Virus record (IMG/VR): IMGVR_UViG_3300009184_000019
Coordinates: 1 to 33,604 of that record
Length of the DNA: 33,604 nucleotides
Strand: one strand, 5' to 3'
From: a virus
Shown: positions 14,698 through 23,234 of the stretch, in pieces
Position numbering within the stretch: the stretch's first letter is position 1
Layout of the letters: each line of letters opens with the position of its first letter
Notes under the pieces: model-generated
The model's database searches: none
Told to the model about the DNA's origin: nothing
What the model saw: the letters and a program-made list of their open reading frames with translations, nothing else
Made by a program: the position numbers and the translations under genes

Positions 14698-15960
14698 TTA
14701 GAACGGCAATTTACATGCCCATTCAGGACGAACGGCGCGGAAACCACCCAAGAAGTCAACACGACATAGCAACTGGTCGGTACGAATATCCGTATCCATC
14801 CAGACCCGAAGGCTAATATCATCGACAGTTTCAACGCTACAGTTATGAGTTCCATCAAAAGTCGGCAAAGGAACCGACACAAAACGGAAAGCAGAACGAT
14901 GGAACGCCAGGCCAGTCTGATAGTTACCAGCAGGAGTTGCACTGCTTGGTTGACCCCAAAGGGTAACAGCAGCGGTAGACTGTGGCAGCGAGTTGACGTT
15001 TTGCAGACCACCAGATGTTGAAGTGTAGATAGCAGGGCTAATCTGTACGCCAGTATAGGCAGTACCAGAGGCCGTGTTATCAGCAGTCACAACAAACTGT
15101 TGCAGGTCAGGGGTAACAACCTTGGTAATGGGGTGAACCATAAACACGTTGGCAATGGTAATAACATCACCAGCTTTCAGGGTTTGACCACTACCACCAG
15201 TAAGCGCAAGGGTGCTAGCACCTTCAACGCTGGTTGTGGTTACCGTAATACTGGCTTTTACCTGAGTACCACGGGAATGGGTTGGAACCAGGTTGTTTTC
15301 CAGGAACGTAAACCCATCGGATTGACCCATGTAACCGTTCTTATATTGAGAAGCAACTTCAGAGCTGCTCTGGAAAAGCCCCTTGCGGGCATTAACAGCA
15401 GAGCGCATACCTTTGCTACCAAGAAGAACATACAGGTTATCATCAGATGGAGCCAAGTTTATTTTGATTTTTTCACGAGCTTGCAAAATCGTGTCGGTAT
15501 CAAAAATGGCAGAACCAGGAATAGCCGAGTCAGAACCAACCGTATTGTACACAGTGTTTTTAGCAGTGTTCAAAAAGTTTGATTCTACATATTGAGCAAT
15601 TGCCGATACTTTCTCATCCAAAACACGGCTCATCCATAGTTTCAACTTCAACTGATTCTGCAATTCAGCAGAAGTCATGTTGGTTGCGACTACGGCACGA
15701 GTGTCCAAGGTTAGGGAACGGCGCTGTTCAACAATATCCTGCTGGGTTGAGGTAATGTTGGCGTTAGTACCAACTGAAAAACGAGCAGGAATGTTAATGT
15801 TAATGGTATCACCAACATTAAAATCGTTGTTAGTTCCAAAAGAACTTGCTGGTTCGACATCAATACTTTTAAGAAATTGCAATTTGTCTGCGAGCATTTT
15901 TGCTCCGACTTTTGCAACAATAGTACCGACATCCTTAATATTACTAGCAGTATTAGCCAT
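14698..15960 (-). CDS. Major coat protein, P22 gp5-like
   Basis: A 420-residue protein, close to P22 gp5 (430). It has the family's features: start near residue 10 with KDVGTIVAKVGAKMLADKLQ, then GDTININIPARFSVG, a NMTSAELQNQLKLK helix (about 110-125), KINLAPSDDNLYVLLGSKGM and a C-terminal LLCRVDFLGGFRAVRPEWAC. It builds the T=7 HK97-fold shell around the scaffold and portal. It follows the scaffold gene by 15 nt. A short hairpin (GGCGG/CCGCC, 14665-14693 region) lies just after its stop. Confidence 0.93.
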   Translation of the reverse strand: MANTASNIKDVGTIVAKVGAKMLADKLQFLKSIDVEPASSFGTNNDFNVGDTININIPARFSVGTNANITSTQQDIVEQRRSLTLDTRAVVATNMTSAELQNQLKLKLWMSRVLDEKVSAIAQYVESNFLNTAKNTVYNTVGSDSAIPGSAIFDTDTILQAREKIKINLAPSDDNLYVLLGSKGMRSAVNARKGLFQSSSEVASQYKNGYMGQSDGFTFLENNLVPTHSRGTQVKASITVTTTSVEGASTLALTGGSGQTLKAGDVITIANVFMVHPITKVVTPDLQQFVVTADNTASGTAYTGVQISPAIYTSTSGGLQNVNSLPQSTAAVTLWGQPSSATPAGNYQTGLAFHRSAFRFVSVPLPTFDGTHNCSVETVDDISLRVWMDTDIRTDQLLCRVDFLGGFRAVRPEWACKLPF

Positions 15961-15975
15961 TAGTGTAACTTTCTA

Positions 15976-16872
15976 TTATTTAGACATTGTCCATTTATAC
16001 AATTCATCAGCAGACATTTTTCCGCTGACATCTCTTGATGACGTTGAACCAACGCCCTTAGCAACATGGGCAGGAGGATTAGGCGCATTAGAGATTTTAT
16101 TTACGGACTGTGCTTTGGGCTGTTGAGCAGTGGCACGTCCAAGTTCAATCGCCGCAAGAGCGGGCGACATTTCTGCCAAATAGTCTAGCTTGCCAGATAT
16201 GGCTAAGTTATAGACTGCCAATGGCAATTTTTCTCCAAGTTCATACATGACTTGTTGAATTTCTGCGGGGAACGAATCAAGCGTTTCCCCATATTCCTTA
16301 AACACTTCTTTAGCGTCTGGAGTATTTTTAACAAATTCTGCTGTGCTCTTTTGAACGCGAGCAAAACTTTCTTGAGCAATTTTAGTTTGTTCTTGTTCAT
16401 ATTGTGATGTTTGTTCACGAACAGAATCTTCTTTCTTAATTTCATACCGAATTTGAGCTTTTAAAAAATCGCCGTAAGTTTCAAATTGGCTTTCTTGCGG
16501 AGCATTTGGGTCAAAACCACTATCGTTTGATTTTGTAACTAATTGTTCTAATTCTGCTAACTTTTGTGATAATTCAGCGTTTTTTTCACGTTCTTTCGCC
16601 ACCAATTTACGCTGCCAACGCAAAGCATTTTTGGCCTTCTTAGGAAATTCAACATCTCCATCGTCACCATCGTCACCATCATCACTGGAATCTTCTTTTT
16701 TTTCTTCCAAACTATTGTCATTGTCGCTTTTTGGGTTTTCATCTTCAGCTGTTGCATTATCTGCAACCACATCTTCTTTTTCTTTAACCTCGGTGCTTGC
16801 TGCATTAGATGCCGCAGTTTCAGCCGTTGCTTCAGCAATTAAAGCGTCAATGTAAGAATTGTCGTTAGTCAT
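15976..16872 (-). CDS. Scaffolding protein, P22 gp8-like
   Basis: A 298-residue protein, near the P22 scaffold (303). It is very acidic in the first 120 residues, with a run of DDGD repeats near residue 80 encoded by a tandem GAT/GAC repeat, then a long charged coiled coil (about 90-190). The C-terminus is shorter and basic-polar, where coat binding is expected. It shapes the procapsid and exits before or during packaging. The start at 16872 is chosen because its ATG overlaps the portal stop (ATGACTAA) and GGAG precedes it. A longer frame to 16941 only reads portal-coding DNA out of phase. Confidence 0.88.
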   Translation of the reverse strand: MTNDNSYIDALIAEATAETAASNAASTEVKEKEDVVADNATAEDENPKSDNDNSLEEKKEDSSDDGDDGDDGDVEFPKKAKNALRWQRKLVAKEREKNAELSQKLAELEQLVTKSNDSGFDPNAPQESQFETYGDFLKAQIRYEIKKEDSVREQTSQYEQEQTKIAQESFARVQKSTAEFVKNTPDAKEVFKEYGETLDSFPAEIQQVMYELGEKLPLAVYNLAISGKLDYLAEMSPALAAIELGRATAQQPKAQSVNKISNAPNPPAHVAKGVGSTSSRDVSGKMSADELYKWTMSK

Positions 16873-19039
16873 AGGTTTGTACTCCAGGATATTCATCGAC
16901 ATGAGTTGTCCGATGATTGGCCATGCTTTCTTGCATACCAATTCCGTGTTGAGGCAAAACTGACGATATCTGCTGTATCGCCGCCATCAAATAATCAAGT
17001 TTTTGACCTTGCGTTTGCAAAGCAATGTTTGCAGCAACTTGCTGTTCTTTTATTTCTAATTCACGCTGTTTTAAAGATAATTCCAATGCTTTAATAGACG
17101 CATCATCTTCATTTTTGCTATTGCTTACAGCTAACTTTGCTTGTTCTATTTGTGATTTAGATTGTATATCCATAGCCCGCAATTGCAATTCAGAATCTTT
17201 ACTTTGCAACTGTTGCTGCAATTCCATGTTCTGTTTCTGCAATTGAGTGATAATTTGTTGCGCCTGTTGCTGTATGGCCATTACTTGCTGCTGGCCAGGT
17301 TGACCTTGCTGTTCGTTTTCATCTTCAATAAGGCCAGGACTTTGCATTTCAATGATGCGTTTCATTCTGGCATATGCTTCATCTGCGCCAGCAATATCAG
17401 AATTTTTTAGCATTAAGTCTGCCATTAAAATTCCAACATTGGGCGCTGATTGCATGAATCTCTGATAAAAATCCGCCGACTCTTGGCGCATTGTTGCGTA
17501 AGAGGAACCCGTTACCACATCAACGCTATATTTCCCCTTTGTTAAGTCAATAACTTCTTCCTGACCAGGAACCATTGCCCCATTAAGGCCAATCTGTTTG
17601 TGGTTGCCTTCTTCGCCAGTGATAAACTCAACCCGTGCCAAGTCGTAAATCTCTGGTATTGCATTGACACATATATTGCCAACCTGTGCGACTGACCTAT
17701 TGCGGTTATCGGTAAAGTGGAATGTTGCGGTATCTCCTTCAATCTTCCTAGCATTGATAGCAATGCCAGATGTTTCATTAGATGCTTGGCCAAGAGATGC
17801 GTTATAAATACCAAGGGCAGATTTAATATCATCAACACTCATGGCTGCCGCTTGTGCAAAACCGCTCGGCAATCCAGGTGGTGATAACCTTGTCGGCATG
17901 TTGGCGGGGTTGCCGTCAATATCCGTCTGTTTATAAATTAACACCGCCGCTTTAGATGGTGAACGCCAATCGTCAATGTTATCCTCAACCGTTCCCTGCG
18001 CCGCCATAATTGGTGCAATCGGTTGCTTGCGTAGCGTTTCGATTTCTAACGACTTGAGGTAGTTGTGCAGCATCTGTGCACCCTTACCCCTGCGAATTAA
18101 ACTGTATAATTCCCGCTTACCATCAATCCACGCTTCCTCACCATAAACAGGCACAATGGGAATATATTTTCCAGGAAACGAGGTTTTTTCTAATACATCC
18201 TGACCAGACAACCAATAACGCTCAACTTTTATTTCGGTAATATCACGCTTTTTTATAAAACCTGGCGATTCCTCATCACCTTCTGAATAGTCACTAATGA
18301 CTTCGCCAAAATCAGAATTGCTTGCTTTTATAGACTTGCGAGTTTTAACAAGTCTAAAGAACTCCGCAACGGTTACATTTTCGTCGCCCTTCTCTGTTTT
18401 TATTTTTCTTTTGGGGCTTGCAAAGTCTGAAGGCGTAAAATCAGGCCAGCGTTCGTTAAATTCATCAACGCTTATTTGTTCCAAAACAGTACAATGCTTT
18501 GCATCGCTTCCATCACTGTAAATGGAATTTTTATCTATAAAGATTGAGAATGGATTGACAACAGGTTTAATGACTAACTGCTGATTAAATGTTCCGTCAT
18601 CACAAAATTCATGGTCGACCCGTATAAAGCCAATAGATGATTTAATGGCAAACAAACCCGCATTGTCGTAAATATTATCGGCACGACTGCGAAACTCAAT
18701 GTTTTTGATTAGCCCCTTAAAGACTTTAGCTACTTCTGAAGAACCCTTTTGGTCGCTGGGGATGACGTTAATGGATGGGGTTTGCATCCGTTGTTCGTTG
18801 GCAACCTGGTGCACGAACTGGGACAGTTTATCCACGGTAATCGCTGCTCTACCCCAACGCCTGCGTTCTGCATAATCTCCCTGTTCCCATTGTGCATCTT
18901 CTGCATCCGATAAAAAGTACAGGTCATCCCTTGCCCTATCATAGATTCCATTCCAATAGCTTGAATCGCGCTGATATAATTCACGCGCCTCTTCGACGAT
19001 ATTTTCTTCTTTTTCGGATTCTTTAATGCGTTCACGCAT
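16865..19039 (-). CDS. Portal protein, P22 gp1-like
   Basis: A 724-residue protein, almost the same as P22 gp1 (725). The N-terminus is helical (EEARELYQRDSSYWNGIYDRARDDL), followed by the family pattern WGRAAITVDKLSQFVHQVANEQRMQTPSINVIP. The core wing/stem region follows, and the C-terminus (about 590-700) is a long Gln-rich helix (QQQAQQIITQLQKQNMELQQ) that fits the P22-type barrel. Twelve copies form the ring at one capsid vertex through which DNA is packaged and ejected. It starts 8 nt after the large terminase stop. Confidence 0.93.
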   Translation of the reverse strand: MRERIKESEKEENIVEEARELYQRDSSYWNGIYDRARDDLYFLSDAEDAQWEQGDYAERRRWGRAAITVDKLSQFVHQVANEQRMQTPSINVIPSDQKGSSEVAKVFKGLIKNIEFRSRADNIYDNAGLFAIKSSIGFIRVDHEFCDDGTFNQQLVIKPVVNPFSIFIDKNSIYSDGSDAKHCTVLEQISVDEFNERWPDFTPSDFASPKRKIKTEKGDENVTVAEFFRLVKTRKSIKASNSDFGEVISDYSEGDEESPGFIKKRDITEIKVERYWLSGQDVLEKTSFPGKYIPIVPVYGEEAWIDGKRELYSLIRRGKGAQMLHNYLKSLEIETLRKQPIAPIMAAQGTVEDNIDDWRSPSKAAVLIYKQTDIDGNPANMPTRLSPPGLPSGFAQAAAMSVDDIKSALGIYNASLGQASNETSGIAINARKIEGDTATFHFTDNRNRSVAQVGNICVNAIPEIYDLARVEFITGEEGNHKQIGLNGAMVPGQEEVIDLTKGKYSVDVVTGSSYATMRQESADFYQRFMQSAPNVGILMADLMLKNSDIAGADEAYARMKRIIEMQSPGLIEDENEQQGQPGQQQVMAIQQQAQQIITQLQKQNMELQQQLQSKDSELQLRAMDIQSKSQIEQAKLAVSNSKNEDDASIKALELSLKQRELEIKEQQVAANIALQTQGQKLDYLMAAIQQISSVLPQHGIGMQESMANHRTTHVDEYPGVQTYD

Positions 19040-19047
19040 AAAACAGC

Positions 19048-20583
19048 CTAATCACTCATAAAGGAAGTGTTGGCCGTTCTTATTCTGACACTAACTGGCA
19101 CAGACTGAACGCCATAAGATTGCGCCTCTGGACGATAACCTGCTGCGAATGTTCTAAATGCGTCTGCGCCGTTAGAAAAGTCATCATGATGCGGTTCATC
19201 ATCCCATCTGGCTTCTTTACTATTCCATTCCCGCCTGTAGTTGTCAAGTGCCTGTATTCCATCAGCACAGTGAACAGCATCAATCCATATTTCCATTAGC
19301 GCTGGCTTACATTTTGTTTCAATATCTAGCCGCTTGTCTTTTGACCTTGGCACGATTCTAATTGGTTTTACGCCCAGCGACTCAAAAATATCTTTAATAG
19401 ACCTGTTGTCTGCGCTAAGTCTGTTATGTTCGCCATCGTGGGGCAAATAGTGCGTGCCGTATGAATAGGGCAATTCTCTAAGAATTTTGGCATATTCTGT
19501 CAAGTCTTTACGCCGCGCTTGAAAGTATCTTATAAAACGCTTCTCTCTGGCTACTTCCTGGAAAAACCATACGGCCATCAAGTCGCGGTTACCCAAATCC
19601 CAAAACGTGTGCACAAGTTCTCGCGGTTCCCAGGGAACATTAACAATCCGCCCATTCTTTCTTAAAAAGGTCATCTGTTCAGAGTAAAACGCGCCTTCCA
19701 TGCTTGCGCTAAATGATTCCTCTGGTGTGCTAGGATATTCCCGCAACATCTTGTCGTTAAGCAATTGGCGTTTCTTGACGTACCAAGCCCGCTGGTCATC
19801 ATCAATTTCTATTCCCTGGCTTTTTAATGAATCAAAGTATTTTTGATTTTCTTCGCTAATTATCGTATTTTCAGTATCAACAGGGTGTAAGCGATACTCT
19901 GAATTTTGCCACCAGGGGAAAAAGTGAAACTTTGGGTCGAGAGGCGATAGTTCAACCTTTTGATATTCCAAGTTCCTGGCCTGTTGCACCAGGTCATAAA
20001 ACATCCCCGATTGCCCTTCAGCAGTTGATTCAACAAATATCTGTTGGCCTAACCCCACGGCGTTAAAAGCCCCTGTGTTAATCTCTAAAGCCTTATCGGG
20101 GAATCGTGCGGATATTTTCCCGTACTCTGAAACATGCAGCTTTTGAAACGTACCAGAGCGCAAGCTAGTTCCTACCACAATGCTGCTGCCGTTAGAAAAC
20201 TCTAACTTGCGCGCGCTGTTTGATACCGCCTTGCGTTCATTCTTAAGCCATTCTGGCAATCTGTCATAAGCAAACTTAACTTTGTTATCAAACAAGTCTG
20301 CGGCCTCTGTAAGACCTTGTGCAATAACACCAGCGGCGTGATTGCTGTTGAACAGGCACGCATCTAACATGTAGATTAGAATGAAAGTGGAAAATCCTAA
20401 TTGCCGCGCCTTCAAAATAACGTTGAAGTAATGAATGTTGTTATAAAGGCATTGTTGCGCCTCATTCATAACAAACTTAACCTCTCGGCCATTGCTATCA
20501 CGAATACAATAAAGATTATTCAGCCTCCATAATCGGTCACCAAGTAATTCTTTAAGTTTTTGAGCGTCTGATTGTGTTGTCAT
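19048..20583 (-). CDS. Terminase large subunit (packaging ATPase-nuclease)
   Basis: A 511-residue motor protein, close to P22 gp2 (499). The ATPase half shows a Walker-A-like KARQLGFST near residues 58-66, a Walker B candidate HVSEYGKI near 150 and a coupling motif FVESTAEG near 183. The nuclease half has FWDLGNRDLMAVWFF (about 332), YLPHDGEHNR and the final HHDDFSNGADAFR (near 478), which supply the metal-binding Asp residues of the RNase H fold. With the small subunit it cuts concatemers and pumps DNA through the portal, probably by the headful mode used by P22. Confidence 0.95.
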   Translation of the reverse strand: MTTQSDAQKLKELLGDRLWRLNNLYCIRDSNGREVKFVMNEAQQCLYNNIHYFNVILKARQLGFSTFILIYMLDACLFNSNHAAGVIAQGLTEAADLFDNKVKFAYDRLPEWLKNERKAVSNSARKLEFSNGSSIVVGTSLRSGTFQKLHVSEYGKISARFPDKALEINTGAFNAVGLGQQIFVESTAEGQSGMFYDLVQQARNLEYQKVELSPLDPKFHFFPWWQNSEYRLHPVDTENTIISEENQKYFDSLKSQGIEIDDDQRAWYVKKRQLLNDKMLREYPSTPEESFSASMEGAFYSEQMTFLRKNGRIVNVPWEPRELVHTFWDLGNRDLMAVWFFQEVAREKRFIRYFQARRKDLTEYAKILRELPYSYGTHYLPHDGEHNRLSADNRSIKDIFESLGVKPIRIVPRSKDKRLDIETKCKPALMEIWIDAVHCADGIQALDNYRREWNSKEARWDDEPHHDDFSNGADAFRTFAAGYRPEAQSYGVQSVPVSVRIRTANTSFMSD

Positions 20584-20626
20584 GCTTGGCCAAAATGTTT
20601 AATAAACAAGTGTGCTGTATTCCATC

Positions 20627-21064
20627 TTATTCTTTATTATCTGAAGTAACTTCTGGCAATCCCTTAGTGCTTCCATCAAGCTGTTCAAGAATTCCTGCAA
20701 TAGTTACGCTATGCTCAATGGCACCACCCTTTGCACCAGTAAGCTCAACCTTGCTTCTATCCGAATAATCCTTAGGAAAACGCGCTGGCATAGACTTAGA
20801 CCAAAGCGGTGAATTAAACTGATTATTGCCTAAATTGTCTTGCGCTGTTTTTTCCCACCAAAATTGACTGTGAGTGACGGCTATTTTCATAGCGTCAGAA
20901 AAGTCTTGTTTAGAATCAATCCATTGGTCTAAAGTTTCTCTTGAAATATCTAGTGTCGAAGCAATCATCGCCTTGCTGTAACCTTGCTTGCCAAGTTCGA
21001 TGACCTGTTCGCAAAATTCCTCTTTATACTTTGTTGGCCTTCCAAAAGGTTTTTTTTCAGTCAT
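20627..21064 (-). CDS. Terminase small subunit
   Basis: A 145-residue protein with an N-terminal DNA-binding HTH: GRPTKYKEEFCEQVIELGKQ, then GYSKAMIASTLDISRETLDQW (residues about 6-50). The middle FSDAMKIAVTHSQFWWEKTAQ plus NLGNNQFNSPLW and ARFPKDYSDRS is a widely shared small-terminase pattern. It recognises the packaging site and activates the large subunit. The ATG at 21064 is preferred: AGAGAGG lies 7 nt before it and the previous stop is 2 nt upstream. An upstream TTG at 21100 would overlap the preceding gene. Confidence 0.92.
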   Translation of the reverse strand: MTEKKPFGRPTKYKEEFCEQVIELGKQGYSKAMIASTLDISRETLDQWIDSKQDFSDAMKIAVTHSQFWWEKTAQDNLGNNQFNSPLWSKSMPARFPKDYSDRSKVELTGAKGGAIEHSVTIAGILEQLDGSTKGLPEVTSDNKE

Positions 21065-21066
21065 GG

Positions 21067-21330
21067 TTAAGCCTCTCTTGGTATACGGTTCATGTCGCAA
21101 TTATTATCCGTTTGATAATAGGCGGCATCACATAAAGAATATACAAACTCTATAAAATCAGCAGATTCAGGGTACTTTTTGTCCGCGTCGAATGTTATCA
21201 TGTTGCCGTGATGCACAGGATTTGCATAGGGGAAACGTTCTTTTAATTTGTTAAGCACATATTCAGGCGAGCGATTAACGTATTCAAAGCCATGCCCATC
21301 AAGCATATAAACAGTGTAGCAAGTCCCCAT
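21067..21330 (-). CDS. Hypothetical protein, first gene of the late block
   Basis: An 87-residue soluble protein beginning MGTCYTVYMLDGHGFEYVNR, with a likely alpha/beta fold (SPEYVLNKLKERFP helix, HHGNMITFDAD strand). GAGGGG lies 6 nt before the ATG. It is the leader gene of the terminase-to-lysis block, 31 nt downstream of a good promoter, and ends 2 nt before the small terminase. A role in packaging or late expression is possible from position only; no family was recognised. Confidence 0.75.
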   Translation of the reverse strand: MGTCYTVYMLDGHGFEYVNRSPEYVLNKLKERFPYANPVHHGNMITFDADKKYPESADFIEFVYSLCDAAYYQTDNNCDMNRIPREA

Positions 21331-21346
21331 TTTAACCCCTCAATCA

Positions 21347-21356
21347 TGTTGCAACA
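21347..21356. promoter_or_regulatory. 10-bp palindrome next to the late promoter
   Basis: TGTTGCAACA is a perfect palindrome 5 bp downstream of the -10 box, at the expected transcription start of the late block. Such a site fits an operator for a small repressor. A related half-site pair occurs at 33013-33039. Confidence 0.4.
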
Positions 21357-21360
21357 ACCT

Positions 21361-21388
21361 ATTTTACCCCATTTAATTTTTTTTTCAA
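21361..21388 (-). promoter_or_regulatory. Putative sigma70-like promoter of the late block
   Basis: On the minus strand TTGAAA (21383-21388) and TAAAAT (21361-21366) are separated by 16 nt. Each box has 5 of 6 consensus bases. It lies in an A/T-rich gap between divergent blocks and points to the leader gene at 21330. Confidence 0.65.
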
Positions 21389-21478
21389 GAATCTGCATTT
21401 TTGTGTTGAAAAACTATGCAAATCATATATTCTAAACATATCAGCACCAAGGCTGATAACAACAAGGGATTAAACACC

Positions 21479-21715
21479 ATGACCGCGCTTCAGTTATTAA
21501 AAAGAAGTTATGATAATGTTCAACCAATTGTTTTTTGGTATGACGTGCAGAATGTTGCACTATCCGATGGCTTAAAAAGCCCGAAGGACGCTATCAGGCT
21601 TTACAAATACGCCCACCGCAAGAGCAAACAGCACCTGCCAGAATTGGCGGACACTTGGCCAGCAAGTGAGCGAATCAAAGCACTTGGCTATGACCCCATG
21701 AACACCAACCAATAA
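21479..21715 (+). CDS. Hypothetical small protein
   Basis: A 78-residue basic, helical protein (MTALQLLKRSYDNVQPIVFW, later LKSPKDAIRLYKYAHRKSKQ). The ATG at 21479 is chosen because AAGGG precedes it in a context (AAGGGATTAAACACCATGACC) that nearly recurs before the gene at 22472. A longer frame from 21416 would run into the promoter region. First gene of the rightward block 21479-23120. No family was recognised. Confidence 0.7.
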   Translation: MTALQLLKRSYDNVQPIVFWYDVQNVALSDGLKSPKDAIRLYKYAHRKSKQHLPELADTWPASERIKALGYDPMNTNQ

Positions 21716-21727
21716 GGATAACCGACC

Positions 21728-22123
21728 ATGACCAACCAATTACCAAGCGACGACAAGTTAATTGAGATAATAAAATCCATTTACCCTTGGGATTACAACC
21801 GAGAGGCTTACGAAAAAATAAACGGGATTTTAGGATTCACCATGACTAAGGAACAACAATATAAAATCTATTGCCTTAATTATGATATTGTTGCGCCCGC
21901 GATAGAAAAAGAGAGAATGGCGGCGATGGGCTTTATACCGACAACCATAGATTGGCTTGAAGCAAACATAGGGAAAAAAGTTGCTATGATTGCCACGGGC
22001 GGCCTTATGGGTGACAACCTAAAAACAGGAACACTCAAGAGGAATGGCGATTGGTACATCGTTATGCCGCCAAGGTGCAGCAAACGCGGTTATTCCCCGT
22101 CAAAATATATCAAAGCCGCCTAA
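21728..22123 (+). CDS. Hypothetical protein
   Basis: A 131-residue soluble protein. The helical N-terminal half contains DKLIEIIKSIYPWDYNREAY. The second half has IGKKVAMIATGGLMGDNLKTGTLKRNGDWYIVMPP, which looks like a small beta-barrel. The AAGGATAACCGACCATGACC ribosome junction is almost repeated before 22148. No recognised motif. Confidence 0.72.
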   Translation: MTNQLPSDDKLIEIIKSIYPWDYNREAYEKINGILGFTMTKEQQYKIYCLNYDIVAPAIEKERMAAMGFIPTTIDWLEANIGKKVAMIATGGLMGDNLKTGTLKRNGDWYIVMPPRCSKRGYSPSKYIKAA

Positions 22124-22147
22124 CACCATCACAAAGGATAACCAACC

Positions 22148-22468
22148 ATGACAAACCTAACCAAAACAACCGAAACCTACCGCATTTGGTGGAGCAAAAC
22201 CGACATGAAGGGCAAACATGCAGCATGTTGCGCGTGGGACTTTGACCAAGGTGAATGGCATCCTGAAACTGATAGTTGCACAAGCGACTATGAAACAGCC
22301 ATGGACGCTTTCAACCAAGAGTTTGAGCTTGAGAAAGAAAAAGAAACGCCTTTTCATATGATTTTGGCCAAAGAGGTTAGCGTGTTTATTTATGACAAAG
22401 ACGATGATGATTGGATTTTTGACTCAAGCGAAATTACGCCTTTTATCACCAAAACCCATAGGGATTAA
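22148..22468 (+). CDS. Hypothetical acidic protein
   Basis: A 106-residue protein, acidic in its second half (FELEKEKETP, YDKDDDDWIFDSSE), with Trp-rich edges (YRIWWSKTDMKG) and a Cys pair (ACCAWDFDQGEW). The layout suggests a small mixed alpha/beta domain. It is read in series with the two genes before it and shares their start context. A protein-inhibitor role is possible from charge only; no family recognised. Confidence 0.7.
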   Translation: MTNLTKTTETYRIWWSKTDMKGKHAACCAWDFDQGEWHPETDSCTSDYETAMDAFNQEFELEKEKETPFHMILAKEVSVFIYDKDDDDWIFDSSEITPFITKTHRD

Positions 22469-22471
22469 ACC

Positions 22472-22651
22472 ATGACCAATTATTTCACCCACAAGCAAAG
22501 CTGGCCAGCAGCTAAGGCCAGGATTGTGGATAACCTTGTTACAATGCAGGCTGTGTTGGCCTTGATTGCCAAGGGCTTTGATTGCCCCCTGGCCGCTGAT
22601 ACCTTGGCCGCGATGGCCAATGTAAACCGTATAACCACACCAAGCCAATAG
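22472..22651 (+). CDS. Hypothetical small protein
   Basis: A 59-residue protein starting MTNYFTHKQSWPAAKARIVD, mostly helical and rich in Ala. It sits 3 nt after the previous stop with GGGATTAAACC before its ATG. The packed position, the repeated start context and good codon use support it. No family was recognised. Confidence 0.65.
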   Translation: MTNYFTHKQSWPAAKARIVDNLVTMQAVLALIAKGFDCPLAADTLAAMANVNRITTPSQ

Positions 22652-22660
22652 GGGGACATT

Positions 22661-22978
22661 ATGGCCGTTTTAACACACCTTACCAGCAATGACCTGTATG
22701 ATTTGGACTATCACGCTGGCCGTGCTGGATTGAGGATTGGCAATTTTGACGCTGTAGACTTGATACAAACCTTGCGCCATTTAGTGCAAGAACTGGACGA
22801 TTTAGAATGGGATAAAGACAAGCTAGAAACAGAGGCCGAGGCTTTGAAAGAAAAAATCGAGGCCTTGCAATCTGAAAATCTGGAATTGTCGGCTGAGCGA
22901 GATAACCTAGAGGACACGGTTATTGAGCTTGAGAAAAAACTGAAAAAACTGGAAAAGGAACAGGCCAATGACCAATAA
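22661..22978 (+). CDS. Coiled-coil protein
   Basis: A 105-residue protein. From about residue 35 it is a continuous charged coiled coil (LEWDKDKLETEAEALKEKIE, then LQSENLELSAERDNLEDTVI), preceded by a short domain with LDYHAGRAGLRIGNFDAVDL. GGGGGA lies before the ATG. The role is unknown; it may act as a dimeric adaptor. Its stop overlaps the next gene's start region by 11 nt. Confidence 0.75.
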   Translation: MAVLTHLTSNDLYDLDYHAGRAGLRIGNFDAVDLIQTLRHLVQELDDLEWDKDKLETEAEALKEKIEALQSENLELSAERDNLEDTVIELEKKLKKLEKEQANDQ

Positions 22979-23120
22979 TTTCAACCTTGCCGATGCAATC
23001 GCCAACATCATCCGCTATAAACTCAATCCTGGCGACATTGATAGCAGCCTAACGGACAGCGAGATTGTTGCCATTCAACACCTGAACGCCGCCTATGGGG
23101 CGCTGATGGCTAACGATTAA
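22968..23120 (+). CDS. Hypothetical small protein, last gene of rightward block
   Basis: A 50-residue helical protein beginning MTNNFNLADAIANIIRYKLN and ending AAYGALMAND. It overlaps the upstream coiled-coil gene by 11 nt; a GGAAAAGG sequence inside that gene serves as ribosome site. It is followed by inverted repeats and a strong terminator. No family recognised. Confidence 0.65.
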   Translation: MTNNFNLADAIANIIRYKLNPGDIDSSLTDSEIVAIQHLNAAYGALMAND

Positions 23121-23146
23121 CCCATTGCCCAGCTGGAGGTGGCATA

Positions 23147-23185
23147 AAACACCAGCGGCTAGTGGTGGATTTTTTACTGGTGTTT
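23147..23185. repeat. 9-bp inverted repeat downstream of rightward block
   Basis: AAACACCAG (23147-23155) and CTGGTGTTT (23177-23185) are exact complements with a 21-nt loop. It lies 26 nt after the last stop and 18 nt before the main terminator stem, and may help to stabilise the mRNA 3' end. Confidence 0.55.
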
Positions 23186-23202
23186 GCATCCATGAACTAG
23201 CA

Positions 23203-23230
23203 GGGGGGGCTTCGGCTCCTCCTTTTTTTT
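23203..23230 (+). terminator. Rho-independent terminator with UUCG tetraloop
   Basis: An 8-bp stem (G7C against GCTCCTCC, with two G-U pairs) closed by a CTTCGG tetraloop and followed by eight T's at 23223-23230. This is a textbook intrinsic terminator for the rightward block ending at 23120. Confidence 0.88.
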
Positions 23231-23234
23231 GCGA

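Noticed and set aside
14640-15011. Longer frame upstream of the decoration-like protein
   Set aside because: It lies within the coat gene in a different phase; AAGGAG before 14639 fixes the real start.
16873-16941. Longer scaffold protein starting at 16941
   Set aside because: The additional 23 codons are portal-coding DNA read out of frame; 16872 has a ribosome site and a stop/start overlap.
21416-21478. Upstream start for the first gene of the small rightward block
   Set aside because: It would begin inside the A/T-rich divergent promoter region without a ribosome site; ATG at 21479 has AAGGG upstream.
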